Source: Actinoplanes palleronii (GTDB lineage: Bacteria > Actinomycetota > Actinomycetes > Mycobacteriales > Micromonosporaceae). Taken from it: a stretch of DNA of 64,000 nucleotides. Positions 49,288-58,721 of the stretch are shown in pieces. The position numbers and the translations under genes are program-made. Within the stretch, counting starts at the first letter, position 1. Every line of letters starts with the position of its first letter. The stretch spans positions 23,463 through 87,462 of the forward strand of contig NZ_BOMS01000083.1 in assembly GCF_016862315.1 (NCBI RefSeq), written 5' to 3'. Under the pieces are notes generated by a model. The model saw nothing but the letters and a program-made list of their open reading frames with translations, did not search any database and had not been told where the DNA came from.

Positions 49288-49459
49288 GCCCTCATGGTCG
49301 GAGCCGACCCTCAAGCCGGGCGCAATCCCGCTTCATGTTTTCGGCAGCGCGGGGTGACAGCTCACGCCGGCGCCGCTGCTCACCGCTCTCCGGGAAGCTT
49401 GCCGAAGCCCTGAATCCTGGCAGAGCTGAGCTTGAGACAGCGGCCCGACTGTGGTGAGC

Positions 49460-50284
49460 ATGAACGCCACCGCAACTCTCCAGCCCCTCGCCCCGGTCAC
49501 GACCGCCCCGGTCACGACCGCTCCGGCCGCCCCGCCGAGCCTGTGGGACCCGGCCACCCCCGGCATCGAGCTGACCGTCGTCGTCCCCTTCTTCAACTCG
49601 GGCCCGGCGGTGGCCCACACGGTCCGGAACATCACGGCCACCCTCTCCGCCGCCGGTATCGGTCACGAGATCATCGCGGTCAACGACGGCAGCACCGACG
49701 GCTCGCAGTACCACCTGCACGGCATCCACAACGTCCGGCTCATCGACAACCGCACCAACTCGGGCAAGGGCCACGCCCTGCACCAGGGTTTCGCCGCCGC
49801 ACAGGGCGCCTGGGTCGGGTTCATCGACGCCGACGGCGACATCGACCCGCACCACCTGGTCACCTACCTGAAGCTGGCCCGTTTCGGCGACCACGCCGCC
49901 GTCTACGCCGACAAGCGTCACGCCGACTCGGTCAGCACCGCCTCCCGGCTCCGCAAGCTGATCTCGATCGTCTTCTCCACCCTGGTCACGCTGCTCTTCC
50001 TGCTCCAGGTCCGGGACACCCAGACCGGTTGCAAGATCATCCGCCGGGACGCCCTCGCCCAGCTCCTGCCGCACCTGCGGGAGCAGCGGTTCGCCTTCGA
50101 CCTGGAGTTCTTCGTCGCCGCCAAGGCCGCCGGCATCGGCAACCTGCACTCGGCGCCGGTGGCGCTGAACACCGGTGCGACCGGCAGCACCGTCAGCACC
50201 AACTCGATCGTCCGCACCCTGCGGGACACCATCACGATCCACCGGCGCCACCTCGCCGGTCACTACCGCGAAGCCGCCGTCTGA
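49460..50284 (+). CDS. GT2-family glycosyltransferase (dolichyl-phosphate-mannose-synthase-like)
   Basis: 274 residues, GT-A fold. TVVVPFFNSGPAVAHTVRNI, IIAVNDGSTDGS (first Asp motif), NSGKGHALHQGFAAAQGAWVGFIDADGDIDP (DAD metal motif) are all standard. VRDTQTGCKIIRRD and FAFDLEFFVAAKAAG match polyprenyl-phosphate mannose/glucose synthases. It would load a lipid carrier with a sugar for the GT-C enzymes nearby. ATG 49460. Its last 53 bp overlap the minus-strand membrane gene. Confidence 0.9.
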   Translation: MNATATLQPLAPVTTAPVTTAPAAPPSLWDPATPGIELTVVVPFFNSGPAVAHTVRNITATLSAAGIGHEIIAVNDGSTDGSQYHLHGIHNVRLIDNRTNSGKGHALHQGFAAAQGAWVGFIDADGDIDPHHLVTYLKLARFGDHAAVYADKRHADSVSTASRLRKLISIVFSTLVTLLFLLQVRDTQTGCKIIRRDALAQLLPHLREQRFAFDLEFFVAAKAAGIGNLHSAPVALNTGATGSTVSTNSIVRTLRDTITIHRRHLAGHYREAAV

Positions 50285-52367
50285 GCCCCGAGTACAGCTC
50301 ACGCCGATGCTCGACCAGGCCGGCCACCAGCAACACCCCCAGCGACAGCACCGAAGCAGCCAGACCCAGCCGTAACCACTTCCACGGGCCGTACCGCACC
50401 GTGAAGGCCCCGGAACCGGCGCGGACCGCCACCGTCCCCGCGACGGTAGGCCGGGTGACCTGGTCACCCGCCGTCCAGCTCGCCGACCACTCCTCGGGCA
50501 GCACCACCCAGCCGGGCGTACCCGCCGCCACCCGCCAGCGCGTCGAGCCCTGACGCAGCAGGCCACCGGACGCGCCGGACGGAACCGTCCCGCCACCGGC
50601 ACCGGGCAGCACCGCCTCCGTACCGAGCCGCCCACCGGCGGCCCAGGCCAGCGCCGCGGCAACATCCCCGTCGCGCGCGCTCACCACTCGACCGGTCCCG
50701 GTGACTGTCACCCGGTAGAGGTCGAGCTCCGCTGTCCGCAACACCGGCCGCAGATCCTGCTGCCGGTCGAGCCAGGCATAGGTGTCGCTCTCCCGGTCCC
50801 GGGCCAGGGCGACGTACCGGATGCCCAGCGGCGCGATCAGACGTCCGAACCGTCCGCCGCCGCCGGCCGCCACCAGGCGGTCCAGGTACGCCATCCGCAA
50901 CGAGGCCGAGTTGGTCCGCACCGATCCCAGCTCCGCCGCGTCGCTGCTGAGCACCGGCCGGCGGAAGAAGGCCGCGGCCGGCGTCGCCACGCTGCGCCCA
51001 CCGGTGAACGTGAAGGGCTGGTACTGATGCCACGGCAGGAACAACACCGCTTCGTCACCCGCTCCCATGATCTGGTCGGCGGTGTACCAGGCTCGCGGAT
51101 AGTGGCTCACCCGCACACTGCCCCCGAGCCCCCAGACCAGTGACGTTCCGACCGTCGCGTACATGCCGGCCAGCGACAGCGCCGCCATGGCCGCCACCGC
51201 CCGCACCCGCGGGTCACGCCCCGGCCGGCAACGCACGGCCAGCGACTCGGCCGCGGCTCCCACGCCCACCGCGTAGCCGAGCATCGCCAGCGCCATCCAC
51301 TTCTGCTGTTCCCGCATGGCGTGGAAGAGCGGCAGGACGTCGAAGGCGACCCGGTAGAGCGGCCCGAGCGGACCCGCGATGCCGGCGCCGAGCAGCAACC
51401 CGGCCACGGTGACCGCGGCCAGCGGCGCGCCGGTGGTCACGTCACGCCGGAACATCCGGGTCAAGCCGGCGGCCGCGGCGGCCACCAGCACCAGAGCGGG
51501 CAGCAGACCCAGGGTGACCTCGGGGCTGCTGTCCGCGGCGCCCCGCCAGAAACCCCGCAGCGTGGCGACCGTCGCCGCGAGCCCGGCCGCGCCCGGATGC
51601 GTGGCGTACACGTCCAGGTCCTCCTCGCCGACCCGGACGGTGAGGATCGCGCCGGCCACGACGGCTGCCGCGTACGCGTAGACGCACCCGGCGGAGGCGA
51701 TCACGATCAGCGTGCGCGTCAGGTCCCGCCACCGGGGCCGGGGCAGCAGCGCCACCGCGACCAGCACGGTCAGGCCGAGCCACGCGGCGTGCGCGCCGAC
51801 CGAGATGGCGAGGGCGTACCAACCGGCCGGGCGGGCGGCGAACCACCGGCCGCGCCGCCGCGCGTGCAGCGCGGAGGCCGTCATCGGGCCGAGCAGCGCC
51901 ACCGCGAGCAGGAACGGCACGTGCCCCGCCTGGATCCGCTCCACCACGAACGGGTTGAGGCAGGCGAACAGCGCCGCCGGGTACCGCCGCCACCGGCTCC
52001 CGCCGGCGATCGCGGAGACGCCGCCCGCGGCGATCGGGAAGTACGCCAGGATCATCAGCCAGCTGGTGGCGCCCGCGCCGACCACGGTCCGCAACACGTG
52101 CGTGGTCAGCCGGTACGGCAGCGCGTCGAGCGCGGCCGGGTCGAGCCCGTACAGGCCCGGAGTGAGCGCCTGGTGCGGCCCGGACACCCAGTCCAGCAGC
52201 AGCAGATACCCCGGCCGGGTCCACGGCGCGACCACCAGCGCGCCGGCCAGCAGCCCGAGGAGTGCGGACTCCGCCGTGAGCCGGGCGGTGGTGACCGCGG
52301 CCGGGCGCCGGTGCCGCCCGGCCGGCGGCCGGGCCGAGGCTGTCCGGTTTGGCCGAAAATAGATCAC
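50232..52367 (-). CDS. GT-C-like multi-pass membrane glycosyltransferase
   Basis: 711 residues: about 11-12 membrane helices (1-420) beginning SALLGLLAGALVVAPW and a large outer C-terminal domain. It ends with a beta-sandwich (WVVLPEEWSASWTAGD... GSGAFTVRYGPWKWLRLGLA) and a final helix. The architecture (helical N-terminus, external loop, C-terminal barrel closed by FTVRYGP plus TM) resembles lipid-linked glycan transferases such as the AftD/YfhO-like groups. No catalytic DXD could be assigned with certainty. ATG 52367. Divergent from the GT4 at 52491. Confidence 0.75.
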   Translation of the reverse strand: MIYFRPNRTASARPPAGRHRRPAAVTTARLTAESALLGLLAGALVVAPWTRPGYLLLLDWVSGPHQALTPGLYGLDPAALDALPYRLTTHVLRTVVGAGATSWLMILAYFPIAAGGVSAIAGGSRWRRYPAALFACLNPFVVERIQAGHVPFLLAVALLGPMTASALHARRRGRWFAARPAGWYALAISVGAHAAWLGLTVLVAVALLPRPRWRDLTRTLIVIASAGCVYAYAAAVVAGAILTVRVGEEDLDVYATHPGAAGLAATVATLRGFWRGAADSSPEVTLGLLPALVLVAAAAAGLTRMFRRDVTTGAPLAAVTVAGLLLGAGIAGPLGPLYRVAFDVLPLFHAMREQQKWMALAMLGYAVGVGAAAESLAVRCRPGRDPRVRAVAAMAALSLAGMYATVGTSLVWGLGGSVRVSHYPRAWYTADQIMGAGDEAVLFLPWHQYQPFTFTGGRSVATPAAAFFRRPVLSSDAAELGSVRTNSASLRMAYLDRLVAAGGGGRFGRLIAPLGIRYVALARDRESDTYAWLDRQQDLRPVLRTAELDLYRVTVTGTGRVVSARDGDVAAALAWAAGGRLGTEAVLPGAGGGTVPSGASGGLLRQGSTRWRVAAGTPGWVVLPEEWSASWTAGDQVTRPTVAGTVAVRAGSGAFTVRYGPWKWLRLGLAASVLSLGVLLVAGLVEHRRELYSGLRRRLRGSDRRGGAGGS

Positions 52368-52490
52368 TTATTCCAGTATCAGGGACACCACCGCGCTGCG
52401 CGGCGATATCCGCAACGTTCTCAACCCCGGCCACCGCCCGCCGATCTTCCTGGTCACCGCCCCGACGGCGGCGGCGACCGCGGAGGGCCG

Positions 52491-53591
52491 ATGCGCATCC
52501 TTGTTCTGAACTGGCGGGACCTGAGCCACCCGGCGTCCGGTGGCGCCGAGGTCTACACCGAACAGGTGCTGCGCCGCTGGGCGGCAGCCGGGCACCAGGT
52601 CACCCTGTTCGCGGCGGCCGTCACCGGCCACCCGGCCGACGAGGTCCGCGACGGTTACCGGATCATCCGGGCGGGCAGCCGGTTCACCGTCTACCGCGAG
52701 GCACAACGATGGTGGCGGCGGCACGGCCGCGGTCGCTTCGACCTGGTTGTCGACGAGACCAACACCGTGCCGTTCCACGCGCACGAGTGGGTGAACGACG
52801 GCGCCCGGACCATCGCCCTGGTCCACCAGACGTGCGAGGAGATCTGGCACATCAACGCGCCGCCGGGGCTGGCCCACCTCGGCCGGCACCGGCTGGAGCC
52901 GAACTGGTTGCGGCGGCTGGGCCGCGGCCCGGTCCTGGCCGTCTCCGAGTCGACCCGGCAGGCGCTGGCCCGCTTCGGCGCGCACGACGTGACGGTGGTG
53001 CCGGAGGGCTACGAGCCGCCCGTCCCGCTGCCCAGGCCGGCCAAGGAACACCTGCCCACCGCCGTGTTCTGCGGCCGGATGGTGAACTACAAGAGGCCCT
53101 CGGACGTGATCCGGGCGGTCGAGCTGGCCCGCGGCCGGATTCCGGACCTCCGGCTCTGGATGCTCGGCGGCGGTCCGCTGCTGGAGTCACTGACCGAGGC
53201 CGCACCGCGCGGCGTCGAGTTCCTCGGCCGCGTCTCCGAGGCGGACAAACACGATCTGATGGCCCGGGCCCACGTGCACCTGGCGGCCAGCGTCCGGGAG
53301 GGCTGGGGCCTGGTGGTGACCGAGGCGGCCGCTCTCGGTACCCCGACGATCGCCTACGACGTGCCGGGACTGCGGGACTCGACGCGGGCGGCGGGAGGGA
53401 TCGTCGTGCCGCCGCGGCCGGAGGCCATGGCCGACCGACTGGCCGCGTCGCTGCCCGGCTGGCGCCGGCAGCCGCCGGCACCACTGCCGCACGGTGGCGC
53501 CCACTCCTGGGACGAGGTCGCCGCCACCCTGCTGACCGCCGCCGAGAAACACGCCCGCGTCCCGCGCGGTCCGATGCGGGTGGCGGCCTGA
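52491..53591 (+). CDS. GT4-family glycosyltransferase
   Basis: 366 residues, GT-B fold: MRILVLNWRDLSHPASGGAE (donor loop with SGGAE), VFCGRMVNYKRPSDVIRAV, LRLWMLGGGPLLESL, and VREGWGLVVTEAAALGTPTIAYDVPGLRDS (E-x7-E region). This opening is typical of enzymes for cell-surface polysaccharides. ATG 52491 with GGAGGG upstream. Convergent with the metallophosphatase. Confidence 0.92.
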   Translation: MRILVLNWRDLSHPASGGAEVYTEQVLRRWAAAGHQVTLFAAAVTGHPADEVRDGYRIIRAGSRFTVYREAQRWWRRHGRGRFDLVVDETNTVPFHAHEWVNDGARTIALVHQTCEEIWHINAPPGLAHLGRHRLEPNWLRRLGRGPVLAVSESTRQALARFGAHDVTVVPEGYEPPVPLPRPAKEHLPTAVFCGRMVNYKRPSDVIRAVELARGRIPDLRLWMLGGGPLLESLTEAAPRGVEFLGRVSEADKHDLMARAHVHLAASVREGWGLVVTEAAALGTPTIAYDVPGLRDSTRAAGGIVVPPRPEAMADRLAASLPGWRRQPPAPLPHGGAHSWDEVAATLLTAAEKHARVPRGPMRVAA

Positions 53592-53598
53592 CCCGGCC

Positions 53599-54618
53599 TC
53601 AGTGGCAGCGCGCCTCCCCCTCGTCCTCGACGTCCTGCGCCGCCTCCAGCGGGTGGAAGGCCCAGGTGTAGGACTCCGGCCGCAGGGTCAGCGCGAGCAC
53701 CCCGTGGTGGTCGTAGTCGGCGAACTCGCCGGCGGGGGCACCGGTGGCGGCCGTGCCCTCGGGGCGATAGTGCGCCTGGCCGCCGGTGCCCACCACGAAC
53801 TGCCGGACCCCGGTCCGGTCGGCGGCACCGTTCCCGTTCAACGGGCCGAACCGCTGGTAGTCGGCTTCGTGCCCGGACAGCAGCAGGTCGACCCGGTGCC
53901 GGTGCAGGGTGCCGAACAGCTCCTGGGTCCGGCGGTCCGGGCCGGCAATACCGGTTGACCAGCGCGGATGATGCCAGGCGGCGATGACGCACCGGCTGCC
54001 GGCCGCGGTCAGGTCGGCGTCGAGCCAGCTCTGCTGGGGTGAGCCGGCTCCGCAGCCGCCGGTGACCGCGGAGCAGTTGGAGTTCAGCACCACCAGGTGC
54101 CACCGGCCGATCTCCTGCGACCAGTACCCCCGGGTGTCCTGGATCCGGTCGCCGAAGTAGGCGGTGAACGACGCCGCGTCCTGCACCTTGTACTCCTGGT
54201 TGCCGTACACCGGCACGGTGCGGGCGCGCAGCCGGCCGAACGAGGGGCCGTAGACGGTGCGGTACGCGGCGGCGGTCGGCATCTCGTACTGGAGATCGCC
54301 GAGGGCCAGCAGGTAATCCGGGTCCAGGGCGACCGCGATGTCCGACACCGACTGCTGACGGCACCGGTCGCCCTGAGCCTTGGTGGCCCGATGCAGGTCC
54401 GGGTCGTCGGGGTCGCAGGCCATGTCCCCGGCGGCCACCACGGTGACGGTGTCCGGCCCGATGATGATTTCCAGCCGGTGGCGGCTGGCCGGCCACCCCA
54501 GGATCACCACCAGCGCGACCACGGCGGCGGCGGCGATCCACACGGCGGGGTGGCCCCGGGCCCAGCGCATCCGTTGCCGGGACCGCTCGCCGAGCAGCCG
54601 CCGGAGGATGCCGGTCAT
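53599..54618 (-). CDS. Membrane-anchored metallophosphoesterase (purple-acid-phosphatase-like)
   Basis: 339 residues: one N-terminal membrane helix (AVWIAAAAVVALVVILGWPA) then a calcineurin-like domain facing outward. Motifs: AAGDMACDP (GDxxx), LGDLQYE (second Asp), GNQEYK in place of the usual GNHE, AAWHHPRWS (His-His) and GHEADYQRF (GHxxx). The His to Gln change in GNQE is notable because that His normally helps catalysis. Gene overlaps the GT-C-like gene by ATGA (54615-54618), so both are on one transcript. Might dephosphorylate lipid-phosphate carriers, by inference. Confidence 0.88.
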   Translation of the reverse strand: MTGILRRLLGERSRQRMRWARGHPAVWIAAAAVVALVVILGWPASRHRLEIIIGPDTVTVVAAGDMACDPDDPDLHRATKAQGDRCRQQSVSDIAVALDPDYLLALGDLQYEMPTAAAYRTVYGPSFGRLRARTVPVYGNQEYKVQDAASFTAYFGDRIQDTRGYWSQEIGRWHLVVLNSNCSAVTGGCGAGSPQQSWLDADLTAAGSRCVIAAWHHPRWSTGIAGPDRRTQELFGTLHRHRVDLLLSGHEADYQRFGPLNGNGAADRTGVRQFVVGTGGQAHYRPEGTAATGAPAGEFADYDHHGVLALTLRPESYTWAFHPLEAAQDVEDEGEARCH

Positions 54619-57600
54619 CGGGCCCGCCGGGCCCAGGAAGGCCATCGCGGCCGCCACCGCACCCGGCGGCGCCGATGGCGGACGTCCCAGACCCCGGGCC
54701 GGCCGGGCGGCAGCCGGACGGCGTACATGAAGACCGCGGCGACCGTGACCGTGACCGGGAGCAGGTAGAAGGCGTAGCGGGCCACCCGGGCCGGGCCGTA
54801 CCGGACCGCGAAGGTGCCGCCGCCGGGCAGCGACCACCCGCTCATCCAGCCCTGCAGGGTCACCTTCGTCGCACCCTCGATCCCGCTCAGCCGCCAGCCC
54901 GGCGCCGCGCTCTCGGTCAGAGCCAGCGTGGTGGCGCCGGCGGCGGTGACCGTGCCGGAGAACTGCGCCGGGTTCGACCGTGTCCAGGTCACCGACGGGG
55001 CCGGCACCGCCGGGGCGGCGGGGGCCTGCCGCACCAGGACGACCGACGAGGACGACGCCACCGGGCGCAGGCGTACGCCCCGGTACTCCACCTCGGACTG
55101 CTGCTTACCGGCGAGATCGCGCAGGCCGTACAGGTACAACCGGGTCTCCACGGTGTTCGGGTCCGGCGGGATGAGCGCCTCGTACCGCGTCCAGCCCTGG
55201 TACACCGCCACCGACGGCAGCTTGCGGCACAGGTCCGGGCCGCGCAGGTAGAGGCAGAACTTCGGGTTGCGCAGCGCGACACTGCGCGCCTGCATGGACA
55301 GCTCGTAGAGCGAGGCGGCGCCGACGTCCCCGGCGGTCGACCCGATGCAGGCCAGATGACTCACCGCCTTGAGCGTGTACGTGGTCTCCCCGTCCACACC
55401 GACCTGCGCATCGGCGGCCAGACCGGCCTGCTCGGCGCTCTGGTCGTCGTAGCGGTAGCAGTCCTCCAGCGACTCGAAGGGCGCCAGCACCGAGCCGGCC
55501 GGCCCACCCTCGACGCGCAGCACGTGCCGCCCGGCGGTGAGGTCGACGCTGGTCTCCGGCACGACCGGCGGCCACACCTCACGGCTGCCCACCTCCTCCA
55601 GGGCCTGCACCTGTACCGCCCGGTACTCGGTCACCGCCTTGGGCGCCAGCCGCAGGCCGACGTCGGCGTGCAGGATTATCTGCAACTCACCACCGGCGTC
55701 CATGGTCACCACACCCTCGTACGAGGTCCATCGGTCGCTGAGCGCGAGCCGGGCGGCCAGCTCGCACCCGGCCGCACCGGTCTGCCACAGGCAGATCTGC
55801 GGCCGCGGCCCCGCCAGGCGGCGGTACTGCAGGCGCACCCGGTAGATCTGCCCGGGCGCGGCGTCCCGGACCACGACCCGGGTGCAGGCCGCGTGGTCGG
55901 CAGCGCTCAGCCGGACCGTGCGCTTCTTCGCCGTCCCGGTCATCCGCGCGGTGAGGCCGAGCTCGGCCCACGGCCGTGGCTCGTAGTTGTTGCAGTCGAA
56001 GACCGGACTGAACCCGCTGACCCGGGCCGGCGTGCGGGCGGCGGCCAGGAGAGTCAGTCCGGTGGCCGAGCCGACCGGCACGGACGCCGGCTTCGCCACG
56101 TCCAGGGACACCGTGCGGCGGGTGCCGGCCTGGATCGCGAGGACCCGCCGGCCGGCCGGCAGCGGCACCCGCAACACGGGCCGCCGGGAGACCGCCTTGC
56201 CGTCCACCGTCACCACGGTCGGGTCCTCCAGCAGCAGACTGCCGCCGTCGACCCGGGGGAACAGCGCCGGCGCGGCCCGGGCCCGCTGCGCCAGCGTGTA
56301 ACGGCCGGCCGCCACCTGCACCGTCGTGGCCGGAGCACCGGAGTCCACCGCCGGCACCGGCCAGTGCACGACGTCCGGGGTGACGGCGGCGCTGTCGTCC
56401 ACCTGGGGACTGGTCGCGGCCACCGAGGTGTCCGGGCGCGCAGCGATCGCCGTCCGGCTGCCGACCGTGCCGAGCACCGCCGCGCCCGCGTCGGCCCGGG
56501 CCGGGGCGTCGAGCACTCGGTCGTAGGTGCGTACGGTCGGGCTGGACCCGCTGCCGAGGCGCCACACCTGCAGCAGGCCGTCGGTCTCCAGGGTCGCGCC
56601 GGGAACCCGGGCCATCGCGGCCGCCAGCACCCGGTCGTCCGCGAAATACCGGTTCGGCAGGCCCCGGACCAGATCGTGCCGGACGATCACCCGGCTGGCA
56701 CCGATCGCACCCAGCAGCTTGGGCACCGCGGTGAGGTCGCCGGCCAGCAACGCGCTCTCGATCAGCCGCAGGTCGGCAGCGAACCCGGGCACGTCACCGA
56801 AGTACCCGTCCGGCTTGGGTTGCACCACCGGGTGCTGGATCAACAGGTTGGCGATGCTGTCCGCGCCGAAGAATCCCCAGGTCGTCGGCATCTGGTAGTA
56901 GTCGTCCAGCGGGAGGACGAAGACCTTGCCGGGCCGCGGGTCAGCGTCGATACGCGCGGCGACGTCCCACCACTCCGGCGCCACCCGCACGTGCATCGAG
57001 GGCTGGGTGGGCCGTTCGTCCGGCATCACCCCGCCGGTCCAGATCGGATACGGGTAGGCCAGCACCAGCAGGACCGGGGTCGCCGCCGCGGCGTACGTGA
57101 ACGGGCGCAGACGGTGGGCTGCCCGGCGCACCCGGGACAGCATTCCCTCGACGGTGACGGCCAGCATCACACCGAAGAACGAGACGAGCAGCTGACCGAG
57201 TTTGCTCATCGGCTCGCGGAACAGCCAGAACCCGGGAGCGTGCAGGTAGAGGAACAGGTTGAGCCCGCTCAGCGGTGGCCGCAGGCCCTTGGCCAGGAAC
57301 ACGAACACCAGGATCACGGCGAGCATGCCGAGTGCGACCCGGCGCAGCCGGCGAGACGCCAGCAACGGGGCCACGAAGACCAGCGCGGGCAGCAGGTAGC
57401 GGATCCAGATCCACCAGGGGCGGTCCAGTCCGGCGGCGAACGGCAGATACTGCGGCAGGAACCAGGCCCAGTTCGCCACCATGGTGAGGATGTTCGGTGG
57501 CAGGTTGTTCACCTGCGACCAGGACCAGTTGGTGGGATCGGCGAAGGTGGCGTTCGCGGTGGCCCCGCCGCCGCCGACGAAGCTCTGCGCCAGCGGCACC

Positions 57601-58310
57601 AGCCACCACGCGTTCAGCCCGATCGCCCAGGGCGCCGCAGCGACGAACCACTTCAGCAGGCGGCCGGCCGCCGTCCGGCCCAGCAGCAGGAAGGCCAGCA
57701 CCGGCGTGCCGGCGACGGCCCAGGCGTACGCGACCACCAGCATCGGCGGGTTGAAGCTGAGAAACGATGTGGGCATCAGGGCGAACCCGGCGATCGGGCT
57801 CGGCATCCGCCGGCCCAGCGCGGCCCGCATCGCGACCCCGGTGATGAACGCGACCGAGCCCACCGAGATGACGTTGAGCGGGTTCGGCAGCCGGGTCAGG
57901 AAGAACCCGTTGGCCATGCCGAAGGTGCCGGCCACCACGATGGCGGCGTGGCTGCGGACGAACGCGCCGGCCAGGTACGCCACCCCGAAGCCCACCAGGC
58001 CGTAGATGCACGTGTAATAGAGCCACTGCGCGGAGTACTCGGTCAACCCGACCAGCCGGCACAGCCAGATGAGGATGAACTCGAACGCCCGTGCCATGGT
58101 GTAGCCGGCGGACCCGGCGCCGGTCTGCTGGTGGTTCCAGGACCAGGTCATCTCCGGTGCCCAGCCGCGCCGGATGAACGCGCCCATGTCGCCACCGGCG
58201 ATGAACGTCCCGGTCCGGAACCAGCGGCTGACGATGAACACGTCGAGCGCCAGCACGATCAGGTACGGCCGCGCGGCGACCAGAGCCGCCCGGGTGAGCA
58301 GGGCCCGCAT
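54615..58310 (-). CDS. Large GT-C-like membrane glycosyltransferase with carbohydrate-binding C-terminus (AftD-like)
   Basis: 1231 residues. The first ~430 hold about 12 membrane helices with a FIAGGDMGAFIRRGW loop (Asp-containing first outer loop of GT-C enzymes) and WLYYTCIYGLVGFGVAYL. The outer part continues with several beta-sandwich modules (pattern VFDCNNYEPRPWAELGL ... CIGSTAGD), cysteine pairs, and closes with FAVRYGPARVARYAFYL and a last helix. This layout is reminiscent of the arabinofuranosyltransferase AftD (DUF3367). ATG 58310 touches the small upstream gene's stop. Specific donor unknown. Confidence 0.75.
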   Translation of the reverse strand: MRALLTRAALVAARPYLIVLALDVFIVSRWFRTGTFIAGGDMGAFIRRGWAPEMTWSWNHQQTGAGSAGYTMARAFEFILIWLCRLVGLTEYSAQWLYYTCIYGLVGFGVAYLAGAFVRSHAAIVVAGTFGMANGFFLTRLPNPLNVISVGSVAFITGVAMRAALGRRMPSPIAGFALMPTSFLSFNPPMLVVAYAWAVAGTPVLAFLLLGRTAAGRLLKWFVAAAPWAIGLNAWWLVPLAQSFVGGGGATANATFADPTNWSWSQVNNLPPNILTMVANWAWFLPQYLPFAAGLDRPWWIWIRYLLPALVFVAPLLASRRLRRVALGMLAVILVFVFLAKGLRPPLSGLNLFLYLHAPGFWLFREPMSKLGQLLVSFFGVMLAVTVEGMLSRVRRAAHRLRPFTYAAAATPVLLVLAYPYPIWTGGVMPDERPTQPSMHVRVAPEWWDVAARIDADPRPGKVFVLPLDDYYQMPTTWGFFGADSIANLLIQHPVVQPKPDGYFGDVPGFAADLRLIESALLAGDLTAVPKLLGAIGASRVIVRHDLVRGLPNRYFADDRVLAAAMARVPGATLETDGLLQVWRLGSGSSPTVRTYDRVLDAPARADAGAAVLGTVGSRTAIAARPDTSVAATSPQVDDSAAVTPDVVHWPVPAVDSGAPATTVQVAAGRYTLAQRARAAPALFPRVDGGSLLLEDPTVVTVDGKAVSRRPVLRVPLPAGRRVLAIQAGTRRTVSLDVAKPASVPVGSATGLTLLAAARTPARVSGFSPVFDCNNYEPRPWAELGLTARMTGTAKKRTVRLSAADHAACTRVVVRDAAPGQIYRVRLQYRRLAGPRPQICLWQTGAAGCELAARLALSDRWTSYEGVVTMDAGGELQIILHADVGLRLAPKAVTEYRAVQVQALEEVGSREVWPPVVPETSVDLTAGRHVLRVEGGPAGSVLAPFESLEDCYRYDDQSAEQAGLAADAQVGVDGETTYTLKAVSHLACIGSTAGDVGAASLYELSMQARSVALRNPKFCLYLRGPDLCRKLPSVAVYQGWTRYEALIPPDPNTVETRLYLYGLRDLAGKQQSEVEYRGVRLRPVASSSSVVLVRQAPAAPAVPAPSVTWTRSNPAQFSGTVTAAGATTLALTESAAPGWRLSGIEGATKVTLQGWMSGWSLPGGGTFAVRYGPARVARYAFYLLPVTVTVAAVFMYAVRLPPGRPGVWDVRHRRRRVRWRPRWPSWARRAR

Positions 58311-58570
58311 CAATCGGCGAGGTCCTCGTGGCGGAGCCCGGCCAGGCCGAGCGGCACGGCCAGGCCGGCGAGCGCAAGCCCGAGCAGGGTGGTGTGGAAG
58401 ACCAGGCCGGTCTGCCCGAACGCGTGAGCGGGGCCGCAGGCGGCGAAGAGGACGACCGCCAGGCCCAGGGCGCGTCGCCACAGGCTGCCGGCCAGCTCGG
58501 TCAGGCTCCGGTGGGGGCGGCGGTGCCGGGCCCGCGGCCGGGCACCGGTTCCGGCGTCGTCGAACGACAC
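58310..58570 (-). CDS. Small two-helix membrane protein
   Basis: 86 residues. A basic, Arg-rich N-terminus (GARPRARHRRPHRS) and two hydrophobic stretches (LGLAVVLFAACGPAHAFG, LGLALAGLAVPLGLAGL). I chose GTG 58570 because GGAGG lies 6 nt before it; an upstream ATG at 58606 has no such site. It shares a base with the next gene's ATG (TGATG), so it is coupled to the GT-C-like gene. Possibly an accessory subunit. Confidence 0.6.
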   Translation of the reverse strand: MSFDDAGTGARPRARHRRPHRSLTELAGSLWRRALGLAVVLFAACGPAHAFGQTGLVFHTTLLGLALAGLAVPLGLAGLRHEDLAD

Positions 58571-58721
58571 GGCACACCTCCGGACATCAGCGGACAACTT
58601 CCCCATCGGCCGGTACCGCCGTCCGGCTGAGCGGCCACCTGGCTCAAGGCAGGCTCAGGAGGCAGGCAAGCTTCCCTCGGGACCGTTCCCCTGCGGCCCG
58701 CCGTACCGCACGCTCGGTGAC

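Noticed and set aside
54675..58427. A 1250-codon open frame antisense to the AftD-like gene
   Set aside because: Low-complexity Arg/Gly/Gln/Pro composition and the opposite strand has a coherent membrane protein.
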